Shown piece by piece: positions 1 to 5,677 of a stretch of 9,120 nucleotides of DNA. The stretch lies in the NCBI GenBank assembly GCA_036269895.1, contig DATBDN010000117.1, positions 1 through 9,120 on the forward strand, in the 5' to 3' direction. Numbering within the stretch: the first letter of the stretch is position 1; the number at the start of each line of letters is the position of its first letter. The position numbers were made by a program, and so were the translations under genes. Source of the DNA: DATBDN01 sp036269895 (GTDB lineage Bacteria; Actinomycetota; Thermoleophilia; Solirubrobacterales; Thermoleophilaceae). The notes beneath the pieces were generated by a model. The model ran no database searches. It was given only the letters and a program-made list of their open reading frames with translations, and had not been told where the DNA came from.

Positions 1-653
1 ACCGTGCGGCCGTCGACCTCGACGGCGACGCGCGGCGGATGCAGCAGGTACTTGCGCATGAACTGCGAGACCGCGACGTAGGTGTAGTACCAGCGCGTGT
101 AGCGCGCCTTCAGCTTGGGGTGCGCGTCGACCTGCTCGACCACCGAGGCATCGAGGCCGATGCCCGAGCTGAAGGTGAAGTGGCGACCGTTGACGCGTCC
201 GAGGTCGACGCGGCGCGGGTGGAAGTGATCGGCCACCTGGAGCAGGTGCTCGGTGGCGTCGACGACGTCGCGCGGGATGCCGAGCGTGCGGCAGAAGACG
301 TTGGTGGAGCCGCCGGGCAGGCACGTGAGCGGCACGTCGGTGCCGACCAGCCCGTTGGCAGCTTCGTTGACGGTGCCGTCGCCGCCGAAAGCGACGACGA
401 CCTCGTAGCCCTCGTCGGCGGCCTCGCGGCAGAGCTCGGTCGCATGGGCCTTGGCCTGGGTGTCGACCGCCTCGACGTCGTAGCGCGACTGGAGTGCGTA
501 CACGACGAGGTTCTTGAGCCGGTCGGAGACCGTCGTCGCGTACGGATTGACGATGACGAGCATGCGCCGGCGCGGCGTGTCGCGATGCAGTACGCGCTCG
601 GCGAGCGCTTCGGCGCGTTCGAGCTCAGTCGGCGAAGGCCCGGGCGTCGTCAT
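1..653 (-). CDS. Diacylglycerol kinase-family lipid kinase (5' part, truncated by window edge)
   Basis: Predicted ATP-dependent lipid kinase of the DAGK catalytic-domain family (DgkB/YegS-like), phosphorylating diacylglycerol or a related lipid at the inner membrane face. The reading frame opens at ATG 653 and runs off the left edge after 217 codons, so the C-terminal part is missing. Visible are an NP motif at residues 36-37 (MLVIVNPYAT), the nucleotide-binding signature GGDGTVNE at 90-97, the second glycine-rich motif LPGGSTNVFCRTLG at 112-125, and GIGIDASVV at 164-172. These are the expected motifs in the expected order. The first 30 residues are a charged extension ahead of the domain, and Met31 is a possible alternative start, since no good Shine-Dalgarno sequence precedes Met1. 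It is transcribed divergently from the secreted protein at 804, and the 150 bases between them must hold both promoters. The family is certain; the lipid substrate cannot be read from the sequence. Confidence 0.95.
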   Translation of the reverse strand, partial: MTTPGPSPTELERAEALAERVLHRDTPRRRMLVIVNPYATTVSDRLKNLVVYALQSRYDVEAVDTQAKAHATELCREAADEGYEVVVAFGGDGTVNEAANGLVGTDVPLTCLPGGSTNVFCRTLGIPRDVVDATEHLLQVADHFHPRRVDLGRVNGRHFTFSSGIGLDASVVEQVDAHPKLKARYTRWYYTYVAVSQFMRKYLLHPPRVAVEVDGRT

Positions 654-803
654 CGCCCGGAACCGTATCCGAGCGCGCTGAACCGGCGCGATTCCGGGCT
701 CTCGTCATGTGATCCGGTCCGCGCGCTCCAGAGCTGCAGCGGCGTTAGGTTGTGCCGGGCCTCGACCGTAGTTCGTGCATGAGCGAGCAATACGGGAGGA
801 GCC
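654..803. other. Divergent intergenic region, lipid kinase / DUF11-like gene
   Basis: This 150-base spacer must hold promoters for both flanking genes. Apart from the Shine-Dalgarno at 794-801 I see no convincing promoter hexamers, operator palindrome or RNA gene in it. Confidence 0.5.
794..801 (+). promoter_or_regulatory. Shine-Dalgarno sequence of the DUF11-like gene
   Basis: GGGAGGAG lies just upstream of ATG 804 and is a near-consensus ribosome binding site. It fixes the start of the downstream gene and supports it as truly coding. I saw no convincing -35/-10 pair in the 654-803 spacer. Confidence 0.75.
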
Positions 804-1256
804 ATGCGTAAGACGCTCGGGGTAGTGGTTGGACTGGCCGTCTTGGCGTCGGCTGGTGGTGCGAGCGCGCAGGTGGCCGACCTGCAGCTCGTGTCCATGC
901 GTGCCGACGTTTCACATGCCAAGGTCGGGCAGCAGGTGACGTGGACGATCACGGCTCGAAACAACGGGCCGGAGCCAGCGGAGGTCGACCTCAACGGCCA
1001 GCCCTTGGCTGACTTCACGCTGACGGGCGTGGTCTGCAGCGGTATCACGAACGATGGGCCGTTCTGCGAGTGGGGGGAGTGGATTCAGGGCCAACTGGGC
1101 GCGCTCACCCTGACCGCGACGACCACTGTCAACGCGTCAGCGCCGCGCCGCGCCTCGAACACCGCCTGCGTCTTGTCCTTCGGCGGGCCGTACGACGATC
1201 CGAACCCGGCGAACGACTGCCTTACGAAGACGCTGCGGATCGTCGGACGGCGCTAG
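804..1256 (+). CDS. Small secreted DUF11/CARDB-like single-domain protein
   Basis: A 150-residue protein with a clear Sec signal peptide: MRK, a hydrophobic core, then GGASA followed by QV, so cleavage is expected after residue 22. The mature part resembles one Ig-like 'conserved repeat domain' (DUF11/CARDB type). Residues 41-60 (VGQQVTWTITARNNGPEPAE) match the family pattern VGd.vtytitv.NnGp.pa, and the end (ASNTAC...DDPNPANDC) matches the usual NtA...DpnpaN terminus. Such domains usually occur in tandem in large surface proteins; here there is only one, with no sorting signal or membrane anchor, so it should be released or held in the envelope by partners. Four cysteines (78, 88, 122, 139) suggest two disulfides. 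A strong Shine-Dalgarno precedes ATG. The gene stands alone, divergent from the lipid kinase and convergent with the nucleotidyltransferase. Function unknown. Confidence 0.85.
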   Translation: MRKTLGVVVGLAVLASAGGASAQVADLQLVSMRADVSHAKVGQQVTWTITARNNGPEPAEVDLNGQPLADFTLTGVVCSGITNDGPFCEWGEWIQGQLGALTLTATTTVNASAPRRASNTACVLSFGGPYDDPNPANDCLTKTLRIVGRR

Positions 1257-1305
1257 TCGTCGCGGGAGCGCGCTCGAGGTTGCAGCCAGACGACTGCCGA
1301 ATCGC

Positions 1306-1797
1306 TTAGGCGCCGGCTTCCGAGCGCAGGCGCTCGATCGCCTCGAGCGCGTCGATGTCGTCGAGGTCGCGACGACGACCGGCCGCGCGCTTCATCGCGA
1401 CCAGATCGCTGATCGCAGCGATCAGCACCGTGTGGCCTTCGATCTCGATCGGCTCCGCCCGTGCCTTGAGCTCGGGGTAGGGGGGAGCGCCCGGGGGCGC
1501 GGCGAGCAGGTCGAGCGAGCCGAAGCCCGTCTCGAGCGTCAAGAGTTCGGCGCCGCGCAGCGTGCGGCCGTCCGGCATGAACGGAATGACCTCCGCGACT
1601 CCGCGCAGTCGTGCATCGAGGTTGACAAGAACCCTGCCTAACGCGTCGAGGTTCGCCGCGTCGGTCGCATAGGTGATGTCGAGGTCGCGTGTCGTTCGGA
1701 TGTGCCCGTGTGCCACGACGGCGATGGCGCCGATGACGACGAAGTCGACCTGGCCCGACGCGAGGCGCTCGAGCAGCGCGACCGGCGAGGGTCTCAT
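1306..1797 (-). CDS. Nucleotidyltransferase, AbiEii/MenT-like candidate toxin
   Basis: A 163-residue protein of the nucleotidyltransferase superfamily. Residues 18-43 carry the core signature: VDFVVIGAIAVVAHG, then a basic TTR, then D38-L-D40, the metal-binding carboxylate pair. D96 in FGSLDLL is a good candidate for the third carboxylate. The C-terminal run SDLVAMKRAAGRRRDLDDI (130-148) is typical of the small AbiEii/DUF6036-like branch, in which a conserved Lys and RxxD.xD motif follow the catalytic domain. The gene starts with ATG at 1797 overlapping the XRE gene stop by ATGA, so the two are translationally coupled. Known relatives act as toxins that add nucleotides to tRNA or proteins (MenT, MNT, AbiEii); here that role is inference from fold and partner. 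The canonical GG/GS of the motif is GA here. It could instead be a housekeeping-type nucleotidyltransferase of unknown substrate. Confidence 0.85.
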   Translation of the reverse strand: MRPSPVALLERLASGQVDFVVIGAIAVVAHGHIRTTRDLDITYATDAANLDALGRVLVNLDARLRGVAEVIPFMPDGRTLRGAELLTLETGFGSLDLLAAPPGAPPYPELKARAEPIEIEGHTVLIAAISDLVAMKRAAGRRRDLDDIDALEAIERLRSEAGA

Positions 1798-2141
1798 CCG
1801 CCGCTCGACGCGGTCCTCGTGCTCTTGCGGGACGCGGCGGCTGCGATCGCGTCGGCATCGTGCAGAAGGCGTTCGGCCGCTGCAATCCGCTCGGCCGGAG
1901 GCATACGTAGCGCTTCGCGCAGCAGGCTGAGGTCGACCTCGGACTCGTCCCGAACCAGGCGCAGCTCGAGCCGTTGGCCGGCGGCGCGCACCGCCCGCTC
2001 GAGCGTCGCGAGCGTGGGGTTGGCGCGCGTGCCCTCGAGCTGCGCGATCGCCGCCTGGCTCACGCCGAGCCGGCGTGCCAGTTGCTCCTGGGTGAGCCCG
2101 GCTTCATGCCGTGCCTCTCTCAAGATTGCAGCCGAGTTCAT
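1794..2141 (-). CDS. XRE-family helix-turn-helix protein, candidate antitoxin and autorepressor
   Basis: A 115-residue protein with an N-terminal Cro/C1-type HTH at about residues 5-58: LREARHEAGLTQEQLARRLG, then VSQAAIAQLEGTRANPTLATLERAVRAAG. This is a textbook XRE domain. The second half (66-100) is a charged helical segment (SEVDLSLLREALRM.PPAERIAAAERLL) of the kind found in regulators paired with nucleotidyltransferases; it probably contacts the partner. The tail is low-complexity (SRKSTRTASSGG). It is the first gene of a two-gene unit with a 4-base overlap onto the nucleotidyltransferase. No Shine-Dalgarno is visible before ATG 2141, while a TATAAT-like hexamer ends 12 bases upstream, so the mRNA may be nearly leaderless. 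An AT-rich imperfect palindrome covers the start codon, which suggests autorepression. The DNA-binding role is well supported; the antitoxin role is inferred from the arrangement. Confidence 0.9.
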   Translation of the reverse strand: MNSAAILREARHEAGLTQEQLARRLGVSQAAIAQLEGTRANPTLATLERAVRAAGQRLELRLVRDESEVDLSLLREALRMPPAERIAAAERLLHDADAIAAAASRKSTRTASSGG

Positions 2142-2171
2142 AAGACTTCGTTGATATTAGCGAAACCTTAT
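2140..2171. promoter_or_regulatory. Candidate autoregulatory operator of the XRE gene (32-bp imperfect palindrome)
   Basis: Centred between 2155 and 2156, 12 of 16 base pairs are complementary: the outer arms ATAAG/CTTAT and inner arms TTCG/CGAA flank an ATAT core. Two of the four mismatches are T-G type near the core. The site is AT-rich in a very GC-rich window, covers the XRE start codon and the likely -10 hexamer, and is the size expected for an XRE dimer or tetramer. Binding is inferred. Confidence 0.6.
2154..2159 (-). promoter_or_regulatory. Likely -10 element of the XRE/nucleotidyltransferase promoter
   Basis: On the minus strand this reads TAATAT, one transposition away from TATAAT. 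It ends 12 bases before ATG 2141, so transcription would start about 5 bases ahead of the start codon. The -35 is not clear: TTGGGT lies 14 bases upstream, shorter than the ideal spacing. Confidence 0.45.
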
Positions 2172-2187
2172 TCACCCAACTTGATGC

Positions 2188-2240
2188 GCGCGCCGCCGGC
2201 ACGGCGACGCGCCGCCGGCTGTGGGGAGCCGGCGGCGCGC
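2188..2240 (-). terminator. GC-rich hairpin after the HIT-PMM-MBL operon, with two competing left arms
   Basis: Positions 2208-2220 pair perfectly with 2227-2239 (13 bp, 6-base loop), only 16 bases past the stop of the low-complexity gene. A second copy of the left arm at 2188-2200 can pair with 2228-2240 over 13 bp instead, so two mutually exclusive hairpins share one right arm. No T-tract follows on either strand, so it would have to be a Rho-assisted or pausing terminator, or an mRNA 3'-end stabiliser. It separates the long minus-strand operon from the XRE promoter. Confidence 0.5.
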
Positions 2241-2255
2241 CACTCGGTCGTCTGA

Positions 2256-2819
2256 CTAGTCGTCTGAGCCGTGGCCGCCGGAGTGGCCCGATTCGCGGCT
2301 GCTGCCGGAGTCGTCGCTGCCGGAGTTGCCTCCGCGGTCGTCGCCCTGCTGGCGCTCGGCCTGGTCGTCGCGACCGTGGTCGTCGGCCGCGTCGTCCTGA
2401 CCGCGGTCGTCGCCCTGCTCGTTCTGACCCTGGTTGTCGTCGCCCGGCTCGGTCTCGTTCTGATCGTCCTGACCGTTGTCGTCACCCTGCGGATGCTCGG
2501 CCTGGTCGTCGCCGCTGGTGGTCGCCGGAGCCGCGGTGGTCGCCGGCGCCGTGGTTGCGGTCGTCGTCGCGGCCCGCGTGCCGTGATGGCGCTCGTGGGC
2601 ACGCTTGTGATGCCTGTGCACCTTCTCCTTGCGCGGCCGCTGGGACTTGCTGTTGTCGTCGCTCGACGACTGCTGCTGGGTCGTCGTCTGCGAGGTGGTG
2701 GTTTGCGTGGTCGTGTCGTCGGACCCGCTGAACGTGTGCGCCATCGCGACGGTCGCGAAGACCGCCGCTGCCACAAGCGCTGCAGTGAGTACCGGCCAGT
2801 TCCTGAGAATTCGCTTCAT
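2256..2819 (-). CDS. Low-complexity exported protein with basic and acidic blocks, function unknown
   Basis: A 187-residue protein with a signal peptide or N-terminal membrane anchor (MKRILRNWP, then a hydrophobic stretch to about residue 27, ending VAMA). The rest is disordered-looking and split into blocks: a Thr/Ser/Gln-rich linker (33-55), a strongly basic His/Arg/Lys patch (61-82, e.g. RPRKEKVHRHHKRAHERHH), a Thr/Ala/Pro linker (83-102), and a long acidic Asp/Gly/Gln tail (103-187) made of degenerate repeats of the type DDQAE..QGDD.G. I recognise no domain. The start is ATG 2819, with AGGGAG just upstream (tight spacing). It lies 25 bases after the MBL gene in the same direction, so it is probably the last gene of that operon. 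The composition would suit binding of divalent cations or a polyanionic wall polymer, but that is speculation. The opposite strand is also open only because GAC-rich codons mirror to GTC. Confidence 0.7.
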   Translation of the reverse strand: MKRILRNWPVLTAALVAAAVFATVAMAHTFSGSDDTTTQTTTSQTTTQQQSSSDDNSKSQRPRKEKVHRHHKRAHERHHGTRAATTTATTAPATTAAPATTSGDDQAEHPQGDDNGQDDQNETEPGDDNQGQNEQGDDRGQDDAADDHGRDDQAERQQGDDRGGNSGSDDSGSSRESGHSGGHGSDD

Positions 2820-2844
2820 GCTCCCTGTGACACGCCGGGCGGCG

Positions 2845-3840
2845 TTATCTCACGGTCTCGAACGTGACAACTCCGTCCTCCTCGGCCTCCCGCACCCGGC
2901 CCTCGTTCTCGAGCAGGTCGGTATGCCCCAGCACCTCTGACAACGTGAGGTACGCCTGGGTGACGGCGATGTTGCCCCACAGCGCCTGCGCCAGCTCGTG
3001 CGCCGTCCGCGGCCGCTCCTCGATCAGGCCGTAGAGCTTCTCGGCCCGGCGCCGGTGCATCTCGAAGCGCTGGTCGATCAGCGAACGGTGGTCGGTGATC
3101 GGATCGCCATGCCCCGGCAGCACCAGCTCGACGTCCATCTCGCGCGTCCTGCGCAGCGACTCCATGTAGGTGACCAGCGCCTGCGGCCGCTCGCCGCCGT
3201 CGGGCGGCCGCACGATCAGCGGATTCGACGAGATGTGGCCAAGCAGATGGTCGCCGGCGACGAGCAGCTTCCGCTCCTCGTCCTCGAAGACCGTGTCGCT
3301 GGGAGAGTGGCCCGGGCGGAACGCGACCTTCAGCGCGCGGTCGCGCAGCTCGATCACGTCGCCGTCCTCGAGGATGCGGCTGATGTTCGCCCTGGCGCCC
3401 CAGCCCCGGAAGGCGGCCGAGACCGAACCGAGCGCCCTGGCGACGTCCTCGGTGATGCCGTGGCGGACCATCAGCGCCATGGCGTAGCGGTCGTCCTCGG
3501 CAGCCGCGTCCGAGTAGTTGTTCACGAACGGCACGGCGGCGGCGATCGCCGCCACCTCGGCGCCCGAATGCGACGCCACGATCTGGACCAGGCCGATGTG
3601 GTCGATGTGCTGGTGCGTGACGACGATCAACCCGATGGCGTCGATCGAATGCCCGAGCTCGCCGAGGCGCTGCTGAAGCTCGTCCAGGGCGCGCCCGGAG
3701 TTCGGGCCGGAGTCGACCAGCGTCAGTGGGTCGTCCTCGATCAGGTACGTGTTGACCCGGCCCACCGCGAACGGCGTCGGGATCGAAAGCCGGTGGATGC
3801 CGGCGTCAGCCGCCGCGGCGAACGGATCCGCCTCGCTCAA
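2845..3840 (-). CDS. Metallo-beta-lactamase-fold hydrolase with C-terminal winged helix
   Basis: A 331-residue cytoplasmic hydrolase of the glyoxalase II/LACTB2-like branch of the MBL fold. Zinc ligands are all present: THQHIDH at 75-81 (H76, H78, D80, H81), H178 in PGHSPSD, D197 in AGDHLL and H244 in PGHGDP. A C-terminal segment from about residue 262 (ERPRTAHELAQALWG...LSEVLGHTDLLENEGRV) has the look of the winged-helix domain found in LACTB2-type proteins. The usual HxHxDH motif is intact, so the enzyme should bind two metals. Substrate unknown; thioester or phosphoester hydrolysis is most likely. The start is TTG at 3840, overlapping the TGA of the upstream mutase gene as TTGA; there is no strong Shine-Dalgarno, so translational coupling is likely. 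The only early alternative, GTG at codon 26, would cut into the first strand of the fold. Confidence 0.93.
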   Translation of the reverse strand: MSEADPFAAAADAGIHRLSIPTPFAVGRVNTYLIEDDPLTLVDSGPNSGRALDELQQRLGELGHSIDAIGLIVVTHQHIDHIGLVQIVASHSGAEVAAIAAAVPFVNNYSDAAAEDDRYAMALMVRHGITEDVARALGSVSAAFRGWGARANISRILEDGDVIELRDRALKVAFRPGHSPSDTVFEDEERKLLVAGDHLLGHISSNPLIVRPPDGGERPQALVTYMESLRRTREMDVELVLPGHGDPITDHRSLIDQRFEMHRRRAEKLYGLIEERPRTAHELAQALWGNIAVTQAYLTLSEVLGHTDLLENEGRVREAEEDGVVTFETVR

Positions 3841-5204
3841 GAGCGGATCAGATCCAGCACCTCGTCCCGCTTCTGCTCCATGTGGTCGGGGGAGACCAGC
3901 GACTCGAGGTTCAGGCGCAGCAGTGGCTCCGTGTTCGACGGCCTCACGTTGAAGTGCCAGTCCTCGTAGTCGACCGAGACGCCGTCGAGCCAGTCGACCT
4001 CGGCATCCGAGTAGTGCTCGGCGAGCTCCTTCATCTTCCCGTCCTGGTCCTGGACCTCGGAGTTGATCTCGCCGGAGATGAAGTACTTCTCGCGGTACGG
4101 CGCCAGCAGCTCGGACATGCGCTTGCGCTCGGTGGAGAGCAGCTCGAGGATGAGCAGCGCCGGCAGGGTGCCGGAGTCGGCGCAGTAGAACCCGCGGAAG
4201 TAGTAGTGGCCTGAGACCTCGCCGCCGAAGGCCGCGCCCTCCTTGCGCATGCGCGTCTTGAAGAACGCGTGGCCGACGCGGTTCACCTCGGCCGTCCCGC
4301 CGGCCTTCTCGACGGTGTCGCGCACCGCGCGCGAGGCGCGCACGTCGTAGAGGATCTTCGCGCCCGACTCCTTCTTCAGGATCGACTGGGCCAGCAGCGC
4401 CGTCAGGAAGTCGCCGTCAACGAACTTGCCAGTGTCGTCGATGAAGAAGCAGCGGTCGGCGTCGCCGTCCCACGCGATGCCAAGCTCGGCGCCCTCGGAC
4501 AGCACCTTCTTCATGATGAAGCTGCGGTTCTCCGGCAGCAGCGGATTCGGCTCGTGGTCCGGGAAGTTGCCGTCGGGCTTCCAGTAGGTGGCCTCCTGGT
4601 CCAGTGGCAGCTCGTCGAGGATCGGCCCGACCATCGGTCCCGCCATGCCGTTGCCGCCGTCGAGTACGACCTTCATCTTGCGGATGGCGGACGTGTCGAT
4701 GAACGACTTCATCTTGTCGTTGAAGGCGTCGCCGACACTGATGTTCTCGTAGCTGCCGCCACTGGTCGCGTCGCCGGGCTCGCCCGAGGTGACGATGTCG
4801 CGCAGCTCACCGATGCCGGCGTCGCCCGACAGCGCCAGCGCGCCGCGACGCAGCAGCTTTGCGCCCGTGTAGGCCGGCGGGTTGTGGCTGGCGGTGCACA
4901 TGAGGCCGCCGTCGAGCTCCTGCGACCCGACGAGGAAGTAGAGCTGCTCGGTCCCGACCTGACCGATGTCGATGACGTGCGCGCCCTCGTCCTGCATTCC
5001 GCGCGCGTACTCCTTGGCCATCGCGGGCGCCGAGAGGCGCATGTCGCGGCCCAGGCCCAGGCGCAGCTGGTCGACCGGCGTGTCCTCGAGCTCCGAGATG
5101 ACGCGGGCGAAGCCGCGGCCGATGCGATAGGCGAGCTCCTCGTCTATCTGGTCCGGATAGATGCCGCGAATGTCGTAGGCCTTGAAGATGGACGTGTCGA
5201 TCAA
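3837..5204 (-). CDS. Phosphomannomutase/phosphoglucomutase (alpha-D-phosphohexomutase)
   Basis: Interconverts hexose 6-phosphates and 1-phosphates (mannose and/or glucose), supplying GDP-mannose or UDP-glucose pathways for wall glycans. With the start chosen here it has 455 residues, the usual length. All four domain signatures are present: FKAYDIRG at the N-terminus, the phosphoserine loop TASHNP with S106, the Mg-binding loop DGDADR at 246-251, the sugar loop GGEVSGH at 327-333, and the phosphate-binding loop RPSNTEP at 421-427. GGEVSGH is the loop type of bifunctional PMM/PGM enzymes. The start is TTG 5204, since GAGGAG lies 6 bases upstream and MIDTSIFKAYDIRG aligns with the family; a GTG at 5228 would add 8 residues but lacks a ribosome site. 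The TTG overlaps the HIT gene stop as TTGA. Second gene of the HIT-PMM-MBL operon. Confidence 0.96.
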   Translation of the reverse strand: MIDTSIFKAYDIRGIYPDQIDEELAYRIGRGFARVISELEDTPVDQLRLGLGRDMRLSAPAMAKEYARGMQDEGAHVIDIGQVGTEQLYFLVGSQELDGGLMCTASHNPPAYTGAKLLRRGALALSGDAGIGELRDIVTSGEPGDATSGGSYENISVGDAFNDKMKSFIDTSAIRKMKVVLDGGNGMAGPMVGPILDELPLDQEATYWKPDGNFPDHEPNPLLPENRSFIMKKVLSEGAELGIAWDGDADRCFFIDDTGKFVDGDFLTALLAQSILKKESGAKILYDVRASRAVRDTVEKAGGTAEVNRVGHAFFKTRMRKEGAAFGGEVSGHYYFRGFYCADSGTLPALLILELLSTERKRMSELLAPYREKYFISGEINSEVQDQDGKMKELAEHYSDAEVDWLDGVSVDYEDWHFNVRPSNTEPLLRLNLESLVSPDHMEQKRDEVLDLIRS

Positions 5205-5677
5205 AACGCTCTCCTCAGTTCTTTCCACGAATCGCTCAGTGCCTGCGGGAGTACCCGGACATCGCCGATCACGGGCATGAAATTGGTGTCGCCGCCCCAG
5301 CGCGGCACGACGTGCTGATGGACGTGCTCCTCGATGCCCGCGCCGGCAGCCGCGCCCTGATTGATCCCGATGTTGAAGCCATCGGGGCTATATACGCTCC
5401 GGAGTGCCCCAATCGAACGATTGACCAGCCGCATCATCTCGAGGAGGGTTGCGTCGTCTAATGGCTCGATGGTCGGCTCGTGCGCGTAGGGGGCAACCAT
5501 CACGTGACCGTTGTTATAAGGAAATGTGTTGAGGATGACGAAGCAGTGCTCGCCGCGGTGGACGACCCCGTGTTCCTCGTCGTCGCCGGCGATCGCACGG
5601 CAGAAGATGCACTCGTCGTCCTTTGGGCTGCGGATGTATTCGAGCCGCCAGGGCGCCCATAGCCGTGCCTCCGCCAT
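5201..5677 (-). CDS. HIT-family nucleotide hydrolase/phosphorylase
   Basis: A 158-residue histidine-triad protein. The active-site motif is HVHQHVV with H118, H120 and H122; H120 or H122 would carry the nucleotidyl intermediate. C23 and C26 (CIFC), with H66 and H118, form the zinc site seen in many bacterial HIT proteins. The N-terminus LWAPWRLEYI is typical of the AP4A phosphorylase/HIT branch of actinobacteria and other bacteria. FPYNNGHVMVAPYAH (52-66) is the conserved core strand. It probably hydrolyses AMP-linked or dinucleoside polyphosphate substrates. The start is ATG 5677, just ahead of the conserved N-terminus; no strong Shine-Dalgarno is seen. The same frame stays open far upstream, but that part is the antisense of the propeller gene. 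It is the first gene of the minus-strand operon, whose promoter must lie inside the 5' end of the divergent propeller gene. Confidence 0.94.
   Translation of the reverse strand: MAEARLWAPWRLEYIRSPKDDECIFCRAIAGDDEEHGVVHRGEHCFVILNTFPYNNGHVMVAPYAHEPTIEPLDDATLLEMMRLVNRSIGALRSVYSPDGFNIGINQGAAAGAGIEEHVHQHVVPRWGGDTNFMPVIGDVRVLPQALSDSWKELRRAF
5211..5216 (-). promoter_or_regulatory. Shine-Dalgarno sequence that decides the TTG start of the mutase
   Basis: GAGGAG on the minus strand lies inside the last codons of the HIT gene, 6 bases before TTG 5204. This ideal spacing favours TTG over the upstream GTG at 5228, which lies ahead of this site. Confidence 0.7.

Noticed and set aside
39..782. Long open plus-strand frame opposite the lipid kinase
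   Set aside because: It is the mirror of a clear kinase coding sequence with GGDGTVNE; the plus-strand translation has no domain and is rich in residues expected from antisense of GC-rich codons.
1255..1295. Possible terminator between the convergent DUF11-like and nucleotidyltransferase genes (AGTCGTC/GACGACT)
   Set aside because: Only a 7-bp stem with a 27-base loop and no T-run; too weak to call.
2256..2560. Repeated GTCGTC/CTGACC motifs suggesting a CRISPR or tandem DNA repeat array
   Set aside because: Spacing is irregular and follows codons of the Asp/Gly/Gln protein tail; there are no constant repeats with unique spacers.
2271..2867. Plus-strand frame encoding a very hydrophobic Val/Leu/Ala protein that looks like a membrane protein
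   Set aside because: It is the antisense of the Asp-rich repeat tail (GAC read as GTC). The minus-strand frame has a proper signal peptide, a ribosome site and an operon position, so the hydrophobicity is an artefact.
2998..3969. Plus-strand frame opposite the MBL and mutase genes
   Set aside because: The minus strand carries complete catalytic motifs of two enzymes; the plus-strand product has no recognisable domain.
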